From Epiperipatus broadwayi (lineage: Eukaryota > Onychophora > Udeonychophora > Euonychophora > Peripatidae), in assembly GCA_028023455.1 (NCBI GenBank), contig JAQFVV010012423.1, forward strand, positions 4,940,269-5,004,268: a stretch of DNA of 64,000 nt. Reading direction: 5' to 3'. The position numbers were made by a program, and so were the translations under genes. How positions within the stretch are numbered: the first letter of the stretch is position 1; each line of letters begins with the position of its first letter. Below, piece after piece: positions 24,285 to 34,929 of the stretch. Under the pieces are notes generated by a model. That model did no database searches and was not told the DNA's origin. It saw only the letters and a program-made list of their open reading frames with translations.

Positions 24285-24721
24285 TAAACATCACATGATT
24301 ACCATATCTTATGCTAGCACATAACTGTTATTAAACAGGAAAAACTCTCCATACAGTAGTGCCACCCTGTATCAATCAGAGTAATCAATGGATGCCAGGC
24401 AGTTTGTGCATAAAATCCCCATCTAGTTCCTACTCATCCAATATCCCCAGACTAGTTTCTGGCCTGTGGCTATCATCAGTGAATAGCCTTGGATCTGAAA
24501 GCACTGCATTTAGATCTTAGGATCTAATGCCATTCTCCAGCAGCCATCTTTTATCTCTCCTTGACTACAAAACTATGACAATAAAATTGAAAACACAATA
24601 ATATTTTCAATCTAAGCTCAATAGTACTATATGGGGATTTTATGCACAAACCTTCTGGCATCCATTGATTACTTTGATTGGCAATGGGTGGTTCTACTGT
24701 ATGGAGAGTTTTGCCTGTTTA
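24285..24721 (-). mobile_element. Penelope-type pLTR array C
   Basis: A minus-strand unit runs from AAACATCACATGATT through AAACAGGAAAAACTCTCC and the ribozyme to about 24625. It is joined to an inverted piece (24635-24720) ending GTATGGAGAGTTTTGCCTG. The inverted piece carries the GATTTTATGCACAA and GGCATCCATTGATTAC blocks that stand complementary near 24362-24420. This is the mirror image of copies A, B and D. Confidence 0.72.
24444..24485 (-). ncRNA. Hammerhead ribozyme motif in pLTR C
   Basis: Minus strand: CTGATGA is the complement of 24473-24479, followed by stem II (TAGCC/GGCCA with one A-C mismatch but a U-A first pair), GAA, stem III AC-TA-GT and triplet GTC. Stem I TATTCA/TGGGGA has wobbles and one A-G clash. 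All core bases are present. Confidence 0.6.
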
Positions 24722-25740
24722 AATTTGTTATTTATGAATCTAAAGATCCAGGTTTGATTTTCATAGTAGTGTTGTCACAGCATTCAGACCGTTTTATTAT
24801 TTAGAAACAGTTGGATGCATTTATAAAGTTCAAATAAAATTTAAATTTTTATAAAGATATTTAACATTTTTTTTTTTAGAAAAATAGGGGGAGGGGCATA
24901 TATTTTTTTAAATGTGTTTCATCATAAATGAAATATATCTACATAAAGTAAATTCCTTTACATTTTTTATATAGTTATATATACAAATGTATGAGTCTAT
25001 ATCATTTATTCTAGTTAATAGCATGAAAGAAATTACAAAATATCTAAAACCATAATTAAACATTAAATTTAAACACAAAAACTGTTTTGAGAATTATATG
25101 TTAATTTAGTTTTTACAAGATTTTTTGATCCTCTTTTTTTAAAAAAAATTAAAACTATTGGAAAACATTATATAAAGTTGTTATTTTAACACTGATTATT
25201 ATAATTCCTATAGTTACAATAGAGTCAGAAATTGTAAGAAAATAATTTAAAATCCTATTTAATCTTTTTAATTAATAAGAATTATCAATAGGATTTTGAC
25301 GATAAATATTATTTTTATAAAAACAGTAATAATGAAACTCCCTTATATATATATATATTTCAATTATTCAATTTCAGGAGGAAAGGGGAATCAAATAATT
25401 TCAACTATAATCTTTTTATTATGTTATTTTTAAAAAGATAATTCTATTACATACTGAAAAGTAAAATTAGAACAAAATTATTTGATGTCATTAAAAACAC
25501 AAAATAATTGACGTAATATATTTAATTGATACGCAAAAAAAATTAATCAGTTCTATTCAAAAAGAGTAGATAAATATATTACATTATGGATTTAATTATC
25601 TGTTAATCATTTAAAAATAATATTTTTAAAAAGGCATCTTTAAGGTGATATAGGACTCATTAAAATACATACTGAAGCTGTATAATTCAGATGTTGGAAT
25701 AGATTATATTAAAAGGGGTATAAAAAATGGAAAATGTCAA
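24722..25740. other. AT-rich DNA, no gene seen
   Basis: No frame or repeat assignable between pLTR copy C and the SINE. Confidence 0.5.
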
Positions 25741-25845
25741 GCATTGTTAGCCGAGCGGTCATCGCAGCTGCCTTTCAAGCAAGTAGTTGATTGCATACGG
25801 TTGTGGGTTCGCTTCGCGAACGATGCTATGACATATGAAAAAAAA
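25741..25845 (+). mobile_element. tRNA-derived SINE copy 1
   Basis: A tRNA-like head contains TTAGCCGAGCGGTCA (A box), CAGCTGCCTTTCAAGCA (anticodon-arm-like) and GTGGGTTCGCTTCGC (B box), then GATGCTATGACATATG and an A run. The last block is shared with the copy at 34930-35020 (AATGCTATGACACATG), so this is a dispersed family and not a lone tRNA gene. AAAATGGAAA occurs on both sides (about 25727 and 25845), a possible imperfect target duplication. The A and B boxes imply an internal RNA polymerase III promoter. Confidence 0.72.
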
Positions 25846-26152
25846 AAATGGAAACTTGCTTGTGACGATAAGCAAGTCTTACTGCTACTTACTTTGTGCT
25901 TGAACATAGTATTCAACTGTCTATATAATTCAACTTTTTTTCAGACAGAGAAATAACACCCATATATAAATAATTTAAACACTAAAGTTTTACTATTTTT
26001 TTTTCCTTTCTGAGTAAACGTAATAAATGATAATTAATAAATATACTCACTGAAAAGATATTTTTAATACATAACTTTATTACCGCCTAGCATGCTTTCA
26101 GTATAATTAATATATGATATTCATGACGATAATTAGTATGACTGCAAATTAA
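25846..26152. other. AT-rich DNA, no gene seen
   Basis: Nothing assignable. Confidence 0.45.
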
Positions 26153-26885
26153 TAAATATCACATGATGACCATTTCTTATGCTTGCTTATAACTGTTATT
26201 AAAACAGGAAAAACTCTCCATACAGTATTGCCACTTAGTAAAAGCCAGGGTAATCAATGGATGCCAGAAGTCTTGTGCATAAAATCCCTATCTAGTGCCT
26301 ACTCATTCAATATCCAAGCCAGATATTGGATGAATAGGCACTAGATGGGGATTTCATGTACAAGCCTTCTGGAATCTATTGATTACTTTGGATTACACAG
26401 AGTGACCATACTGTATGGAGACTTCTGCCTGTTCCAATAACAGTTATAAGCAAGCATAAGAAATGGTGATCATGTGATATTTATTGGATTAAAACCAATT
26501 ATGCCTTATAGGATAGTAGTGGTTATGGTTATTAAAGAACCAAAGACACCAAAATGTATGGGTATTAAACTGAGTTCACACCTATATGACTATATAAGCT
26601 AATGGCCTTAGATTGAAAATATTGTTTTCAATTTAAAACTCATAGTTTTGTAGTTAAGTAGAGATAAAAGATAGCTGCTGGAGAGTTGCATTAGATCCTA
26701 AGATCTAGGTGCAGTGCTTTCAGATTTAAGGCTCCTCACTGATGAAGGTCACAAGCCAGAAACTAGTCCGGGGATATTGGATGAGTAGGCACTAGATGGA
26801 GATTTTATGGACAAGCCTTCTGGCAACCATTGCTTACTCTGGCTTGCACTGAGTGGCAATACTGTATGTAGAGTTTTTCCTGTTT
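26153..26885 (+). mobile_element. Penelope-type pLTR array D
   Basis: Same architecture as array A. An inverted partial unit (26153 to about 26316) abuts a direct partial unit (26317 to about 26428), followed by a full direct unit ending at 26885. The period is 450 bp (CCTG at 26429 and 26879). It carries one hammerhead motif in the full unit. Immediately beyond, at 26.97-27.36 kb, lies a minus-strand Penelope coding remnant. This is the best local evidence that the repeat is a Penelope terminal repeat. Confidence 0.78.
26733..26774 (+). ncRNA. Hammerhead ribozyme motif in pLTR D
   Basis: Stem I is TCCTCA (26733-26738) with CGGGGA (26769-26774), with the pair next to the core lost (A-C). CTGATGA is at 26739-26745. 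Stem II is GGT/GCC behind an A-A opposition. GAA is followed by stem III AC-TA-GT and triplet GTC. Core complete, stems slightly eroded. Confidence 0.62.
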
Positions 26886-26964
26886 TAATATTTGCAAGTT
26901 CTTTATATCAATATTAATTATTATCTAATAAGCTATTCAATGTCATTAAAAATTAAATTCATAT

Positions 26965-27364
26965 TTAGATATATCCAAATTGCCCATTTCTTTGAAATGG
27001 TTATGCTTGATTTTATTATTTGTTTAATGGTAAAATGGGCTATTGCACATGATTCTTTAAGTTTTCACTTTCTGTTATCTCTCCCTATGAACACTATTTC
27101 TGCTTTTGTTAGCTCAAATCTGTGGCTGGTTTCCCACCCATGGTCTCTAAATATTGGCATGTGTTCTTTATTTCTTATGGCTCTATTATATAAATATCCA
27201 TGCTGGATAAGACTCATTGACAGGTTCGTCCTTGACTTCCCATAATATTCAGTATTGCAGGCCAGTTGGCTGCAGTTAATTTTATAAACCAAATGATGGA
27301 TTGATTCATTTGGTAACATGTTTTTAGAGTTGTTGTTTGGTTGATTAAGTGATGGAGAGAACAA
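26965..27364 (-). pseudogene. Penelope-like element fragment, GIY-YIG endonuclease
   Basis: The minus-strand frame 27065-27364 contains LPNESIHHLVYKINC, then TEYYGKSR and LIQHGYLYNRAIR. This is a Penelope GIY-YIG domain in which the spacing is kept but the second motif is altered. Past a frameshift at about 27063 a decayed tail resembles the end of the remnant at 9.7 kb. RT is absent. It reads away from the HHR-bearing strand of the adjoining pLTR array D. Confidence 0.78.
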
Positions 27365-27807
27365 AATATGAATATAAATTGAAAATATATATCAGCAATA
27401 AGGAATTATCTATTTTTAATGTCAAAAAAATTTTCTTTCAAAGTCATGCATTTTAGCTTATAATAAATATAATAATATGACTAATAAATAAATTGCTTAT
27501 ATATTACATTTATTTGTTTACTTCTAAAAATATAATGAAATGTTAAAATTCATTTTAAATGCTTTTATAAGCTAGTCTACCAGTGTAACATTTAAATTAT
27601 ACATATTAATGCTACAAAAAGCTCAAAAATGTCTATGATTTAGAAGATAATGAGTTCTAGAATAAATAATGCTAAAAAGTAGAAAGCATTGGTAACCTAG
27701 CAATAACAATAACCTCTAGAGCCAATTATTGAATAAAATCACATGTATATTCAAATGCAATGTAAATGAAAAAATAATATATAATTTATTATAAATTTAT
27801 TTAAACG
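27365..27807. other. AT-rich DNA, no gene seen
   Basis: Nothing assignable. Confidence 0.45.
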
Positions 27808-27866
27808 CAAAGATAGGGACCTCTACAGGTTTTAACCACAAGTTTACGCTTTGGAAGAAAAGAGGG
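27808..27866 (+). repeat. Relic of the 19.6-kb foldback arm
   Basis: AGATAGGGACCTCTACAGG, then CCACAAGTTTACGCTTTG and GAAGAAA, aligns with AGTAGGGACCTCTACAAAT, ACACAAGAGTAACGACTTT and AAAAGAAA in the left arm near 19673. The two share the same order and spacing. Confidence 0.6.
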
Positions 27867-29589
27867 GAAAATTAAAATGTTGTTTTCATTGTAGTTAAGC
27901 TAATTCAAATTATAAATCAAAAAATATATGTCTACAAAAAAAGATCATCTCTTTATATACACACAAATATTATTCATCACGTTTTTTTTTTCAGTATAGT
28001 TTTAAAAAAAAATTACAAGATTAAGTTTAAAATATATAAATAATTAAAGATTATAAATTATTTATATTTTTTTTTAAAAAATCACCTTTTTAAAATATAA
28101 ATATTAAAAAAAATCCATTTAAATGCATTAGATTAAAATGTAATATTATTGATAAAATGTTTTAACTGTTGAAACTCATCACAGTTTCGATATGTAAAGA
28201 TTATATATAAAAATTAATTTTGAATTAACTCTTTTAAAAAAGTATTTATCATTATATTTTCTAATAATCAATATTGTTATTAATAGCATTAATTTAAGCA
28301 TTTTACTAGCAATATTTTAAATGAAAGTTATTAGAATTTAGTATAATAATTAAGTTTATAAATAGTTCAATAGCAAGAACTAATAACCAAGTATCATAAA
28401 TCTGATGAGCTATCAAAGTCTTTTTTATTTAAAATATATAATTCTTTACTAACTTTTTAAAATAAAAATCATTTAATATCTAAGATAATGTTAATTTAGT
28501 AGTCAATGTAAACTTTTGGAAAATCATTTTATGGACTATAAATGACAAGAAGGATCATCTTTCAAGTAATAAATCTTTTCACGAAAAAAACCCTACTACT
28601 TATAACTTCATTGAACAATAGATCAGTCTTACAATGCATGAAATAGTTAAAAAAATATTCATTCTTTCCATGAAAACAAAGAAGACATACAGAAAATCGT
28701 GATAAAATCTTAGCTTTTAATTTTTTTATTACTTTATTATTTTATAATATAGTCAAAAATATAATTATATATGATACATTTGTTTGTAATTATATATTGG
28801 ACTACTTTCTTTATTTAGTTTTTATTGTTAAATACTTTTTTAAAAATTCAAACTTTATTTTAATTTATCAAATATAGTCATCCATTATATATACTCCTCT
28901 CTCTTCTTCAGGTGTTGCCAGTTCTACCTGTGACCTTTAGATTTATGAAAATTTAATTTAAAATGAGACTTTAATAAACTTTCTAGTTGGCTAGAACATC
29001 ACCTTAAATTGATTATTTATGAATCTTAAGATCAGTGAACCAATTTTGATGCTAGTACTGTCATTGGTCAGTCCAGCACCTGAAAAGAGAGAAAATAATA
29101 CTACTCAAAACATTACATCATATAGTAACCCATATATTATTATAAAGCGTTCAGTGTATTTGAAAAATTTAAATAAAATTTAATTAAATGAAGGAAATAG
29201 TCTAATATATAATTATAAGTAAAATGACATTATCACAAACTTTCAGATAAACATTCTTTGTTTTTATTGCATCAAGAATTATACAAATTTTAAATGAACA
29301 AAAATAAAATTCATGGTATTTTTATAATAGTTCTTGTTTTAATTTGTTTCTGATAAGAATAACCCTTAAATAATTGTAATAATTTGTTTAAAAAAAATTA
29401 AACGATTTTTTAACACATTTGTTTTTAATTATTATTATATAATTTTTTTTTCTAAATTACTGGTTATCACTTAAGTGTTTGGTTGTGTTTCTTAAATAAT
29501 TTATTATACAATAAAGAAGAATTTTTATAATTTATAAATAATGAATTGTTTTTTACCAATGAAGTTATTTGTGCTTTCTAAATATGTAT
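27867..29589. other. AT-rich DNA, no gene seen
   Basis: No frame, repeat or RNA recognised. A small GAAACT/AGTTTC hairpin near 28170 is not a ribozyme. Confidence 0.5.
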
Positions 29590-29759
29590 ATAATTTTTAA
29601 TATTTGAATACAAGAATAATTAACATACTTGGAGTTTAGATGTAATTATAGGAGATTTGAACATAGATTTCCAAGCTCTCTTCAGCTATCAACTGTATCT
29701 CATACAACTAATATACGTAACCACACACATGTGAAAAGGATAACTGATCTCCAATATAT
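29590..29759 (-). repeat. HHR repeat unit, left part (cut by solo LTR)
   Basis: Minus-strand part of the roughly 500-bp hammerhead repeat. TTGGAGTTTAGATGTAATTA, then GGAGATTTGAA, matches 32311-32350 and the complement of 32810-32870. It ends with GATCTCCAATATAT, the 3' strand of hammerhead stem I, exactly at the LTR boundary. The unit resumes at 31962. Confidence 0.75.
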
Positions 29760-31961
29760 TGTAACGAGCACAGACGTTCGTTACATTGTTGTTTTTTTTT
29801 ATTTATTAAACATGAAAGTAAATTAAAAAGTTCGCATTTAAAAATTTTCTTTAAGAATTAAAAATTGAAATTAAATATCATCTTAAACTCGTATATATTA
29901 AATCGCACAGATAATGAAAAATTATTAAAATAAAACTTTATTAAAGAAAAAGTATTTTAAAACTAAATTTTAAAAAGATTTGGAGATAAAATTATATCTT
30001 TAAATTTATCTTAAATATATCTTTGATTTGGAAAACAGGTTAATTAATCAGAAATGGAAATGATAAATTTAATTAGTCAAATGTAAACCAGCCTTGGGCA
30101 TTTAAATGTAAAGACATCGGTCAGATAGGAAAACAATAAAAACTTTTAGCAAATGAAATAAATCCATTGGGAAATTGGACCTCAATGAAAAGGATCATCA
30201 CATCGATGACGTAATGTTAAGTCAATCTTTCAAAGTAATATAAAAGGACAAGTTTGGAAATTATTGGTTAGTGATTATGATTATTACGATGTGACAGATA
30301 GGTGTTAGTGCGGAAATGCGGGCAAAGGGATTGAAGAGATGCACGATTCAATCCCTTCAGTTTTGCCAAAGAAAGAAAGAGAAATGAACTATCATTTTCT
30401 ACATTGAGGACCAACTAAACTAAATAACCTCTGAATGAATAAATAAAACAACAGCTAAATGGATACCAATTGTTTGAGGACAGCGTGGGAATTCATGTTC
30501 ATGGCAAGTAACGGATAAAGATGAACTGTTGTAAACCGTAAGAACTTTATAAATAATGAACATTAAATTAAAACTTTCCATATTTAAATGAATGCAATAT
30601 TACCCTATCTGACCAACATAAATTAATATTAATAATGTTATTTGATTTTTTTATTATTTAAAATCATTTCCATTTATTTATTTTTTGTTCTTTAAGTTTT
30701 ATTATGATTTCTGTTTTCCGTTAAGTTAAATTATATAAATGTTAAACTTAAGTCGACCGTGAATGGCTGTATAGATTTGTAAAGTTATATTAGGGGAGGG
30801 TAATCTTAGGCTATTTGTTTCGTGGTTAAATTGGGTCAATGGATTGGATATATTGGTGTGATTAGTAGATGTAATATTGATTCGCTATGGGCAGAATCAC
30901 TTCATACGCCACACACTTTCATTTGCCTATGGAAGGAATTATAAGTCGGATACCGCAATTCCTTTCTATGGAGTTTTTTGTTTTATTGCTCTTCTTTGCA
31001 GATAGATGTAATATTCCTATCTGATGAGAGGCAATTTCTTCTCTTAACCTTTTGTGCTGCTGTATTTTATTACATTGAATACATCGATATATCAGATGAA
31101 TTGATGCCAGTTTGACTACGAATTTTAGCCTAAGGTTAAATAGGGATAGAATGTTTATTTTCAAATGCAAATCTATATAGTCTATTCATAATCGACACTA
31201 AATAAAATTGCATTAAATTTAAGTTGTTTATAGATGCTTGCATGGATTGTTTATTGGTTAACTATGTTTTGCATTTTCATATTTGATCAAAATATATAGA
31301 CATTCGATAAATAATGATACCTTACGGTGAGTATCTAAAATGTATTTATTCTGATGTCTTTTAAGTTATTGGTGACAATGCAAGTATCTTATGGTGAATA
31401 CTATTGGGTTACATATAAATTTCCCTCCGCAATTGTCAGTAATCAATAATCTTATATTTTGATCGTTTATGTTTCTTTTGAAATGTTTTTGACCGCGAAA
31501 TCTATGTAACCGATCTATATTCAACATTATAAACAAGCTTTTATAAATTTATCTGTGCAAACTTAATTAAAATGTAAAATTAGAATATAATAGTAATTAA
31601 ATGTAAATTAAAGTCAAAAATCAAAGTTAAAAAATGTAGGTTAAATTTTGAAATGTAAAACTAATACTAAAATAATTTTAAATCTTATATATATGTGAAA
31701 TAAATAAATGTTTGTGTGTTAATTACTGGCAGTGGCTTATTTTATTCTTTTTATATATATACTCTTAGATTATATTATTAAATCTCTGCTATTCCACTGA
31801 GCTAGTAACATGGGCTAACGACCGGATGCAAAATATAAAAAAAAATTATTTTTTTTTTTGACTTACGTATCTGCCTACTTTATAAATTTTTCTAGATTCA
31901 AATGCCTAGATGGCGCCCTGTAGTGCAGATACTTTAAATTTACCTTCTCTGGATCATTACA
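29760..31961 (+). mobile_element. Solo LTR (2.2 kb) of a TGTAAC-type LTR retrotransposon
   Basis: Starts TGTAACGAGC and ends GGATCATTACA, so the termini are inverted (TGTAA/TTACA). AATATAT flanks it on both sides (29753-29759 and 31962-31968), a direct target duplication. Removing it restores the interrupted hammerhead repeat. Its body matches, in opposite orientation, the two LTRs at 48.9-51.0 and 51.7-53.8 kb through landmarks such as GATGGCGCCCTGTAGTGCAG, GCCACTGCCAGTAATTAAC (complement) and the cgttACA hairpin next to the start. No internal region is attached, so this is a recombination-derived solo LTR. The 83-codon frame inside it is not coding. Confidence 0.88.
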
Positions 31962-32392
31962 AATATATATATTTCATGCTGAACCAGCACTCATCACTTG
32001 GTCCAGATCATCATCTCCCACACATATATGTAAACAGTGCTCATTTTATACTAAGATACAAAATCTTCAAACTTTAATGGATAGGCTTCAATCTACTTAA
32101 CCCTCCAATTCTTCAATCATCTATATCATTGAAAATCTGATAATATATGTCCAAGTCTCTTGCTGATGCCAATATTATTGCTATGACCATGTGGACTTTA
32201 AATCATCCTAAACCCCTCATGTATAAGACTTTGCCCATTTAAATACCCAGAAGAGGGATGGGCAGGATACAGACTGAGTGTGTAATATTTGAATGCAAGA
32301 ATATTGTATATACTTGGAGTTTAGATGTAATTATAGAGGATTTGAAAACAGACTTTCATACTCCCTTCAACTATCCACTCTATCTTTTTTGT
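31962..32392 (-). repeat. HHR repeat unit, minus-strand copy (continuation)
   Basis: Continues the unit cut at 29759. On the minus strand it contains a further post-ribozyme segment, the TATCCTGCCCATCCC and CAATAATATTGGCATC blocks, and the 5' half of the ribozyme at its low-coordinate end. It meets the plus-strand units head to head near 32392, so the cluster is an inverted arrangement flanking tandem copies. Counting both parts the period is about 490 bp. Confidence 0.75.
31969..32009 (-). ncRNA. Hammerhead ribozyme, split by the solo LTR
   Basis: Minus strand: stem I GATCT-GGA-CCAA (complement of 31998-32009), core GTGATGA (first base C changed to G), stem II GTGCTG-GTT-CAGCAT and GAAA. 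The rest of stem III and the TTGGAGATC strand lie 2.2 kb away at 29746-29755, beyond the LTR. It is inactive by both the core change and the insertion. Confidence 0.72.
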
Positions 32393-32604
32393 GTGTTTAA
32401 ATGGACAAGGATTTATATATGAGAGGTCAGAATGACTTAAAGTCAACATGGGCATGACAATAATATTGGCATCAACAAAGGATTTGGGATTTTCATCACC
32501 AGATCTTCAATGGTATAGATGACTGAAAAGTTGCAAAATGAAGTAGATTGAAGCCTATCCAGTAAAGTATGAAGATTTTCCATCTTAATAAAACCCAATT
32601 ACTG

Positions 32605-32605
<1 letters not shown>

Positions 32606-32663
<58 letters not shown>
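32606..32663. repeat. (TA)n microsatellite inside repeat unit B
   Basis: About 29 TA units at the place where unit C has only GATTATATATGTG. The expansion occurred within the repeat. Confidence 0.95.
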
Positions 32664-32666
<3 letters not shown>

Positions 32667-32682
32667 TGTGTGAGGGGGGAGA

Positions 32683-32741
32683 TGATATCTAGACCAACTA
32701 ATGAGTGCTGGTTCAGCACAAAATAGCATATATTGGAGATC
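32683..32741 (+). ncRNA. Hammerhead ribozyme of unit B, core mutated
   Basis: Stem I GATATCT..ACCAA with TTGGAGATC; stem II GTGCTG-GTT-CAGCAC is a perfect six-pair helix. The core is CTAATGA (G5 to A), and the conserved GAA reads AAA. It should be inactive, but the perfect stem II shows the ancestral sequence of the family. Confidence 0.7.
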
Positions 32742-32910
32742 ATGTATCTTTTTCAAATGTATGTGGTCATGTAAACATTTGTATTAAATAGAGTGGAAAG
32801 CTGAATGGAACTTGAAAATCTGGGTTCAAGTCTCCTATAATTATATCTAAACTCCAAGTATATAAATTGTACTTGTATTCAAATATTACAAATTCAGTCT
32901 GTATCCTGCC

Positions 32911-32988
32911 CATCTCTCATCTGTATATTTAAATAGATAAGTTCCTGTACATCTCTCATCTGTATATTTAAATAGATAAGTTCCTGTA
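32911..32988. repeat. 39-bp tandem duplication
   Basis: Two identical adjacent 39-bp copies starting CATCTCTCATCTGTATATTT at 32911 and 32950, at the junction between units B and C. Confidence 0.92.
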
Positions 32989-33345
32989 CATGATGGGTCA
33001 GAATAACTTAACAATGAACATGAGCATGACAACAATATTGGTATCAATAAGGGATTTGTGTGTTCCATTGTCAGATTTTTAATGGTATGGATGACCAAAG
33101 AGTTGGAGGGTGGACTATATTAGAGACTATCCATTAACATTTGAAGATTTGCTATCTTAATATGAACCAAGCGCTGATTATATATGTGTGTCAGAGATAA
33201 TGATCTGGACCAACTGATGAGTGTTGATTCAGCATGAAATACATATATTGGAGATCATTTAACTTTTTCACGTATGAGATAGAGTAGATAGCTAAAGGGA
33301 TCTTGAAAGTCTGTTTACAAATCTCCTATATATATATATATACAA
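32989..33345 (+). repeat. HHR repeat unit C
   Basis: Colinear with unit B: GATGGGTCAGAATAACTTAA, CATGACAACAATATTGGTAT, ACTATCCATTAACATTTGAA, then the ribozyme at 33202-33256, then GATCTTGAAAGTCTGTTT. It ends in an AT array at the point where unit B goes on to AATTATATCTAAACTCC. Three unit copies with a period near 500 bp, tandem and inverted, and no coding frame fit a retrozyme or a second Penelope pLTR family. Confidence 0.75.
33202..33256 (+). ncRNA. Hammerhead ribozyme, complete core (unit C)
   Basis: Stem I: GATCT (33202-33206) and CCAA (33210-33213) on the 5' side, separated by a GGA bulge, pair with TTGG (33248-33251) and AGATC (33252-33256). Core CTGATGA is at 33214-33220. Stem II: GTGTTG (33221-33226) pairs with CAGCAT (33230-33235), six pairs with two wobbles and a 3-nt loop. 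GAA is at 33236-33238. Stem III: ATA (33239-33241) pairs with TAT (33244-33246) around a 2-nt loop. The cleavage triplet is ATA, with cut expected after A33247. Every core nucleotide of a type I hammerhead is present. The bulge in stem I is where loop-loop contacts usually help activity. Activity is inferred from the fold, not shown. Confidence 0.85.
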
Positions 33346-33349
33346 ATCT

Positions 33350-33407
<58 letters not shown>
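33333..33407. repeat. (TA)n microsatellite
   Basis: A short run, a second ACAAATCTCCTATATATA copy (local tandem duplication), then about 28 TA units. Confidence 0.93.
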
Positions 33408-33409
<2 letters not shown>

Positions 33410-34915
33410 CTTTATAAACCACATTAGAAGAAACTTTTTATGTGCATAATTATAATTAAGTTGAGGAGAGCACTTTTTCCTCATTAGTGCTACCTGAAAA
33501 TAGATAAGAAAATCTTTTAAACTTTATGAATTGTTACTCAATGGATTTTTTAATATTTATAATCACAATTATGTTTTTAAAAATATTGATGTTTGTAATC
33601 AGAGTACATTATTTTTTGTTTTTACTGACATTTTTTGTGATACTAAAATTAATTAGTTTTTTAATTTACTTTTTTTTTAATTTTATATTTTTAATTTTTT
33701 CAACTTTTATCTTTTATTTCTTTATTTAAATAAAATATTTTAATAATTGTAATATATATATATATATACTCAAGCTGCATAAAATGCAAAGTCATTGTTT
33801 ATTGTTATGCAACTTTATTTACATAATACTGTTTTTAAAAGATTTGAAAACTGCACACTGAATATTTTTTCATTCTCAACAATGGTCAATAAAGTCCGCG
33901 CCATTATTATTATTATTATAAATCACTGAAATATTCTAGAACCATATATTATTTTAATATTTTGTCTTAAGCAAGTTTATTAAATTGTCAACCCAAACCT
34001 AATTAGATTAATTAGATAAAAAGAGTAAACTGGCTGAGATTATCCTCTTCAGTAGTTTTTCATTGTTTATTAACTTTTAACACAATTTATTCTAACATCT
34101 CAAATTTAGATTTGTATTATAAAGTTGAATGACTCCTTGCATCATCACATACATTCTTATATAAGTAAATGAAAAAAGTAAATTATTGCCTGGTTAATAT
34201 ATCTTTTGATTATTCTTATTGCACATATAACAACTGAAGATTAAAACTACACAACTTTGAGAGGTGTAAAATAAAAATATCCAATTTTCAAAGCATAAGA
34301 GTTGTTTTCCCCCACTTTGACTTCAGTTTATCATTTTACTTATCAAACTGCATATATTCAAATGATCAATATTTAATTAGTGATATAGTATTAAATTTAA
34401 AAGTCATTATATGTCTAATACACATTAGTATTTTTTTAATTGTAATTTGATATTTTAATACATTAACCAAATGAAATAAAATAATAGTTTTTACTTCACC
34501 TTTGATTAGTAATTAATTGAGATTGCGCTTTACGCAAAAAAGTGAAGTTTGTCTAACTCTTATAAAGTTATATAAATAGTTTATCAAAATTATATGCCCA
34601 TTTTGGATAAATAATGTCCATCAAAAAATCTAGATCCTTCATAGCCTTTTTTAAATTTTAAACATTTTTTATTTATTTTAGAATTAAATATTTGATTATA
34701 TCATATTAAATATTACATATTAACCTTAAGCATTTAATGACATTTTTTTCATTAATACTAACCCTAAACTAGTTCCATTTATAAGTAAATTATTTTTAAC
34801 AAAGTTTAAATTATACCAGTCAATAAATTGACTCATAACTAACTGTTACCAATTATGACATCATTTCAAAATAATTAACCAAGCAGTTTCTCAAAATAAT
34901 TGTTTAGTGGCTTAC
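33408..34915. other. AT-rich DNA, no gene seen
   Basis: The frame at 33526-33729 is Phe/Ile-rich chance coding. GGTCAATAAAGTCCGCGCC followed by an ATT run near 33887 is locally GC-rich and could be an old retroelement tail, but I cannot assign it. Confidence 0.45.
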
Positions 34916-34929
34916 AATACTATTTTCAA

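Larger units (their letters stand above)
32393..32910 (+). repeat. HHR repeat unit B
   Basis: Plus-strand unit with, in order, GAGAGGTCAGAATGACTT, CATGACAATAATATTGGCAT, an internal (AT)n run, the ribozyme, TGAACTTG-like and TAATTATATCTAAACTCCAA blocks and CTGTATCCTGCCCATC. The ribozyme-to-ribozyme distance to unit C is 516 bp. Confidence 0.75.

Noticed and set aside
25741-25830. Functional tRNA gene
   Set aside because: The acceptor stem does not close, the B box is altered, and the 3' part is shared with another dispersed copy; better explained as a SINE.
28160-28190. GAAACT/AGTTTC hairpin containing GTGATGAG, looked like a hammerhead
   Set aside because: The order and spacing of CTGATGA and GAAA are wrong on both strands; it is only a six-pair hairpin.
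32900-33410. CRISPR-like array
   Set aside because: The 39-bp duplication occurs only twice with no spacer, and the rest is a dispersed eukaryotic repeat with an AT microsatellite.
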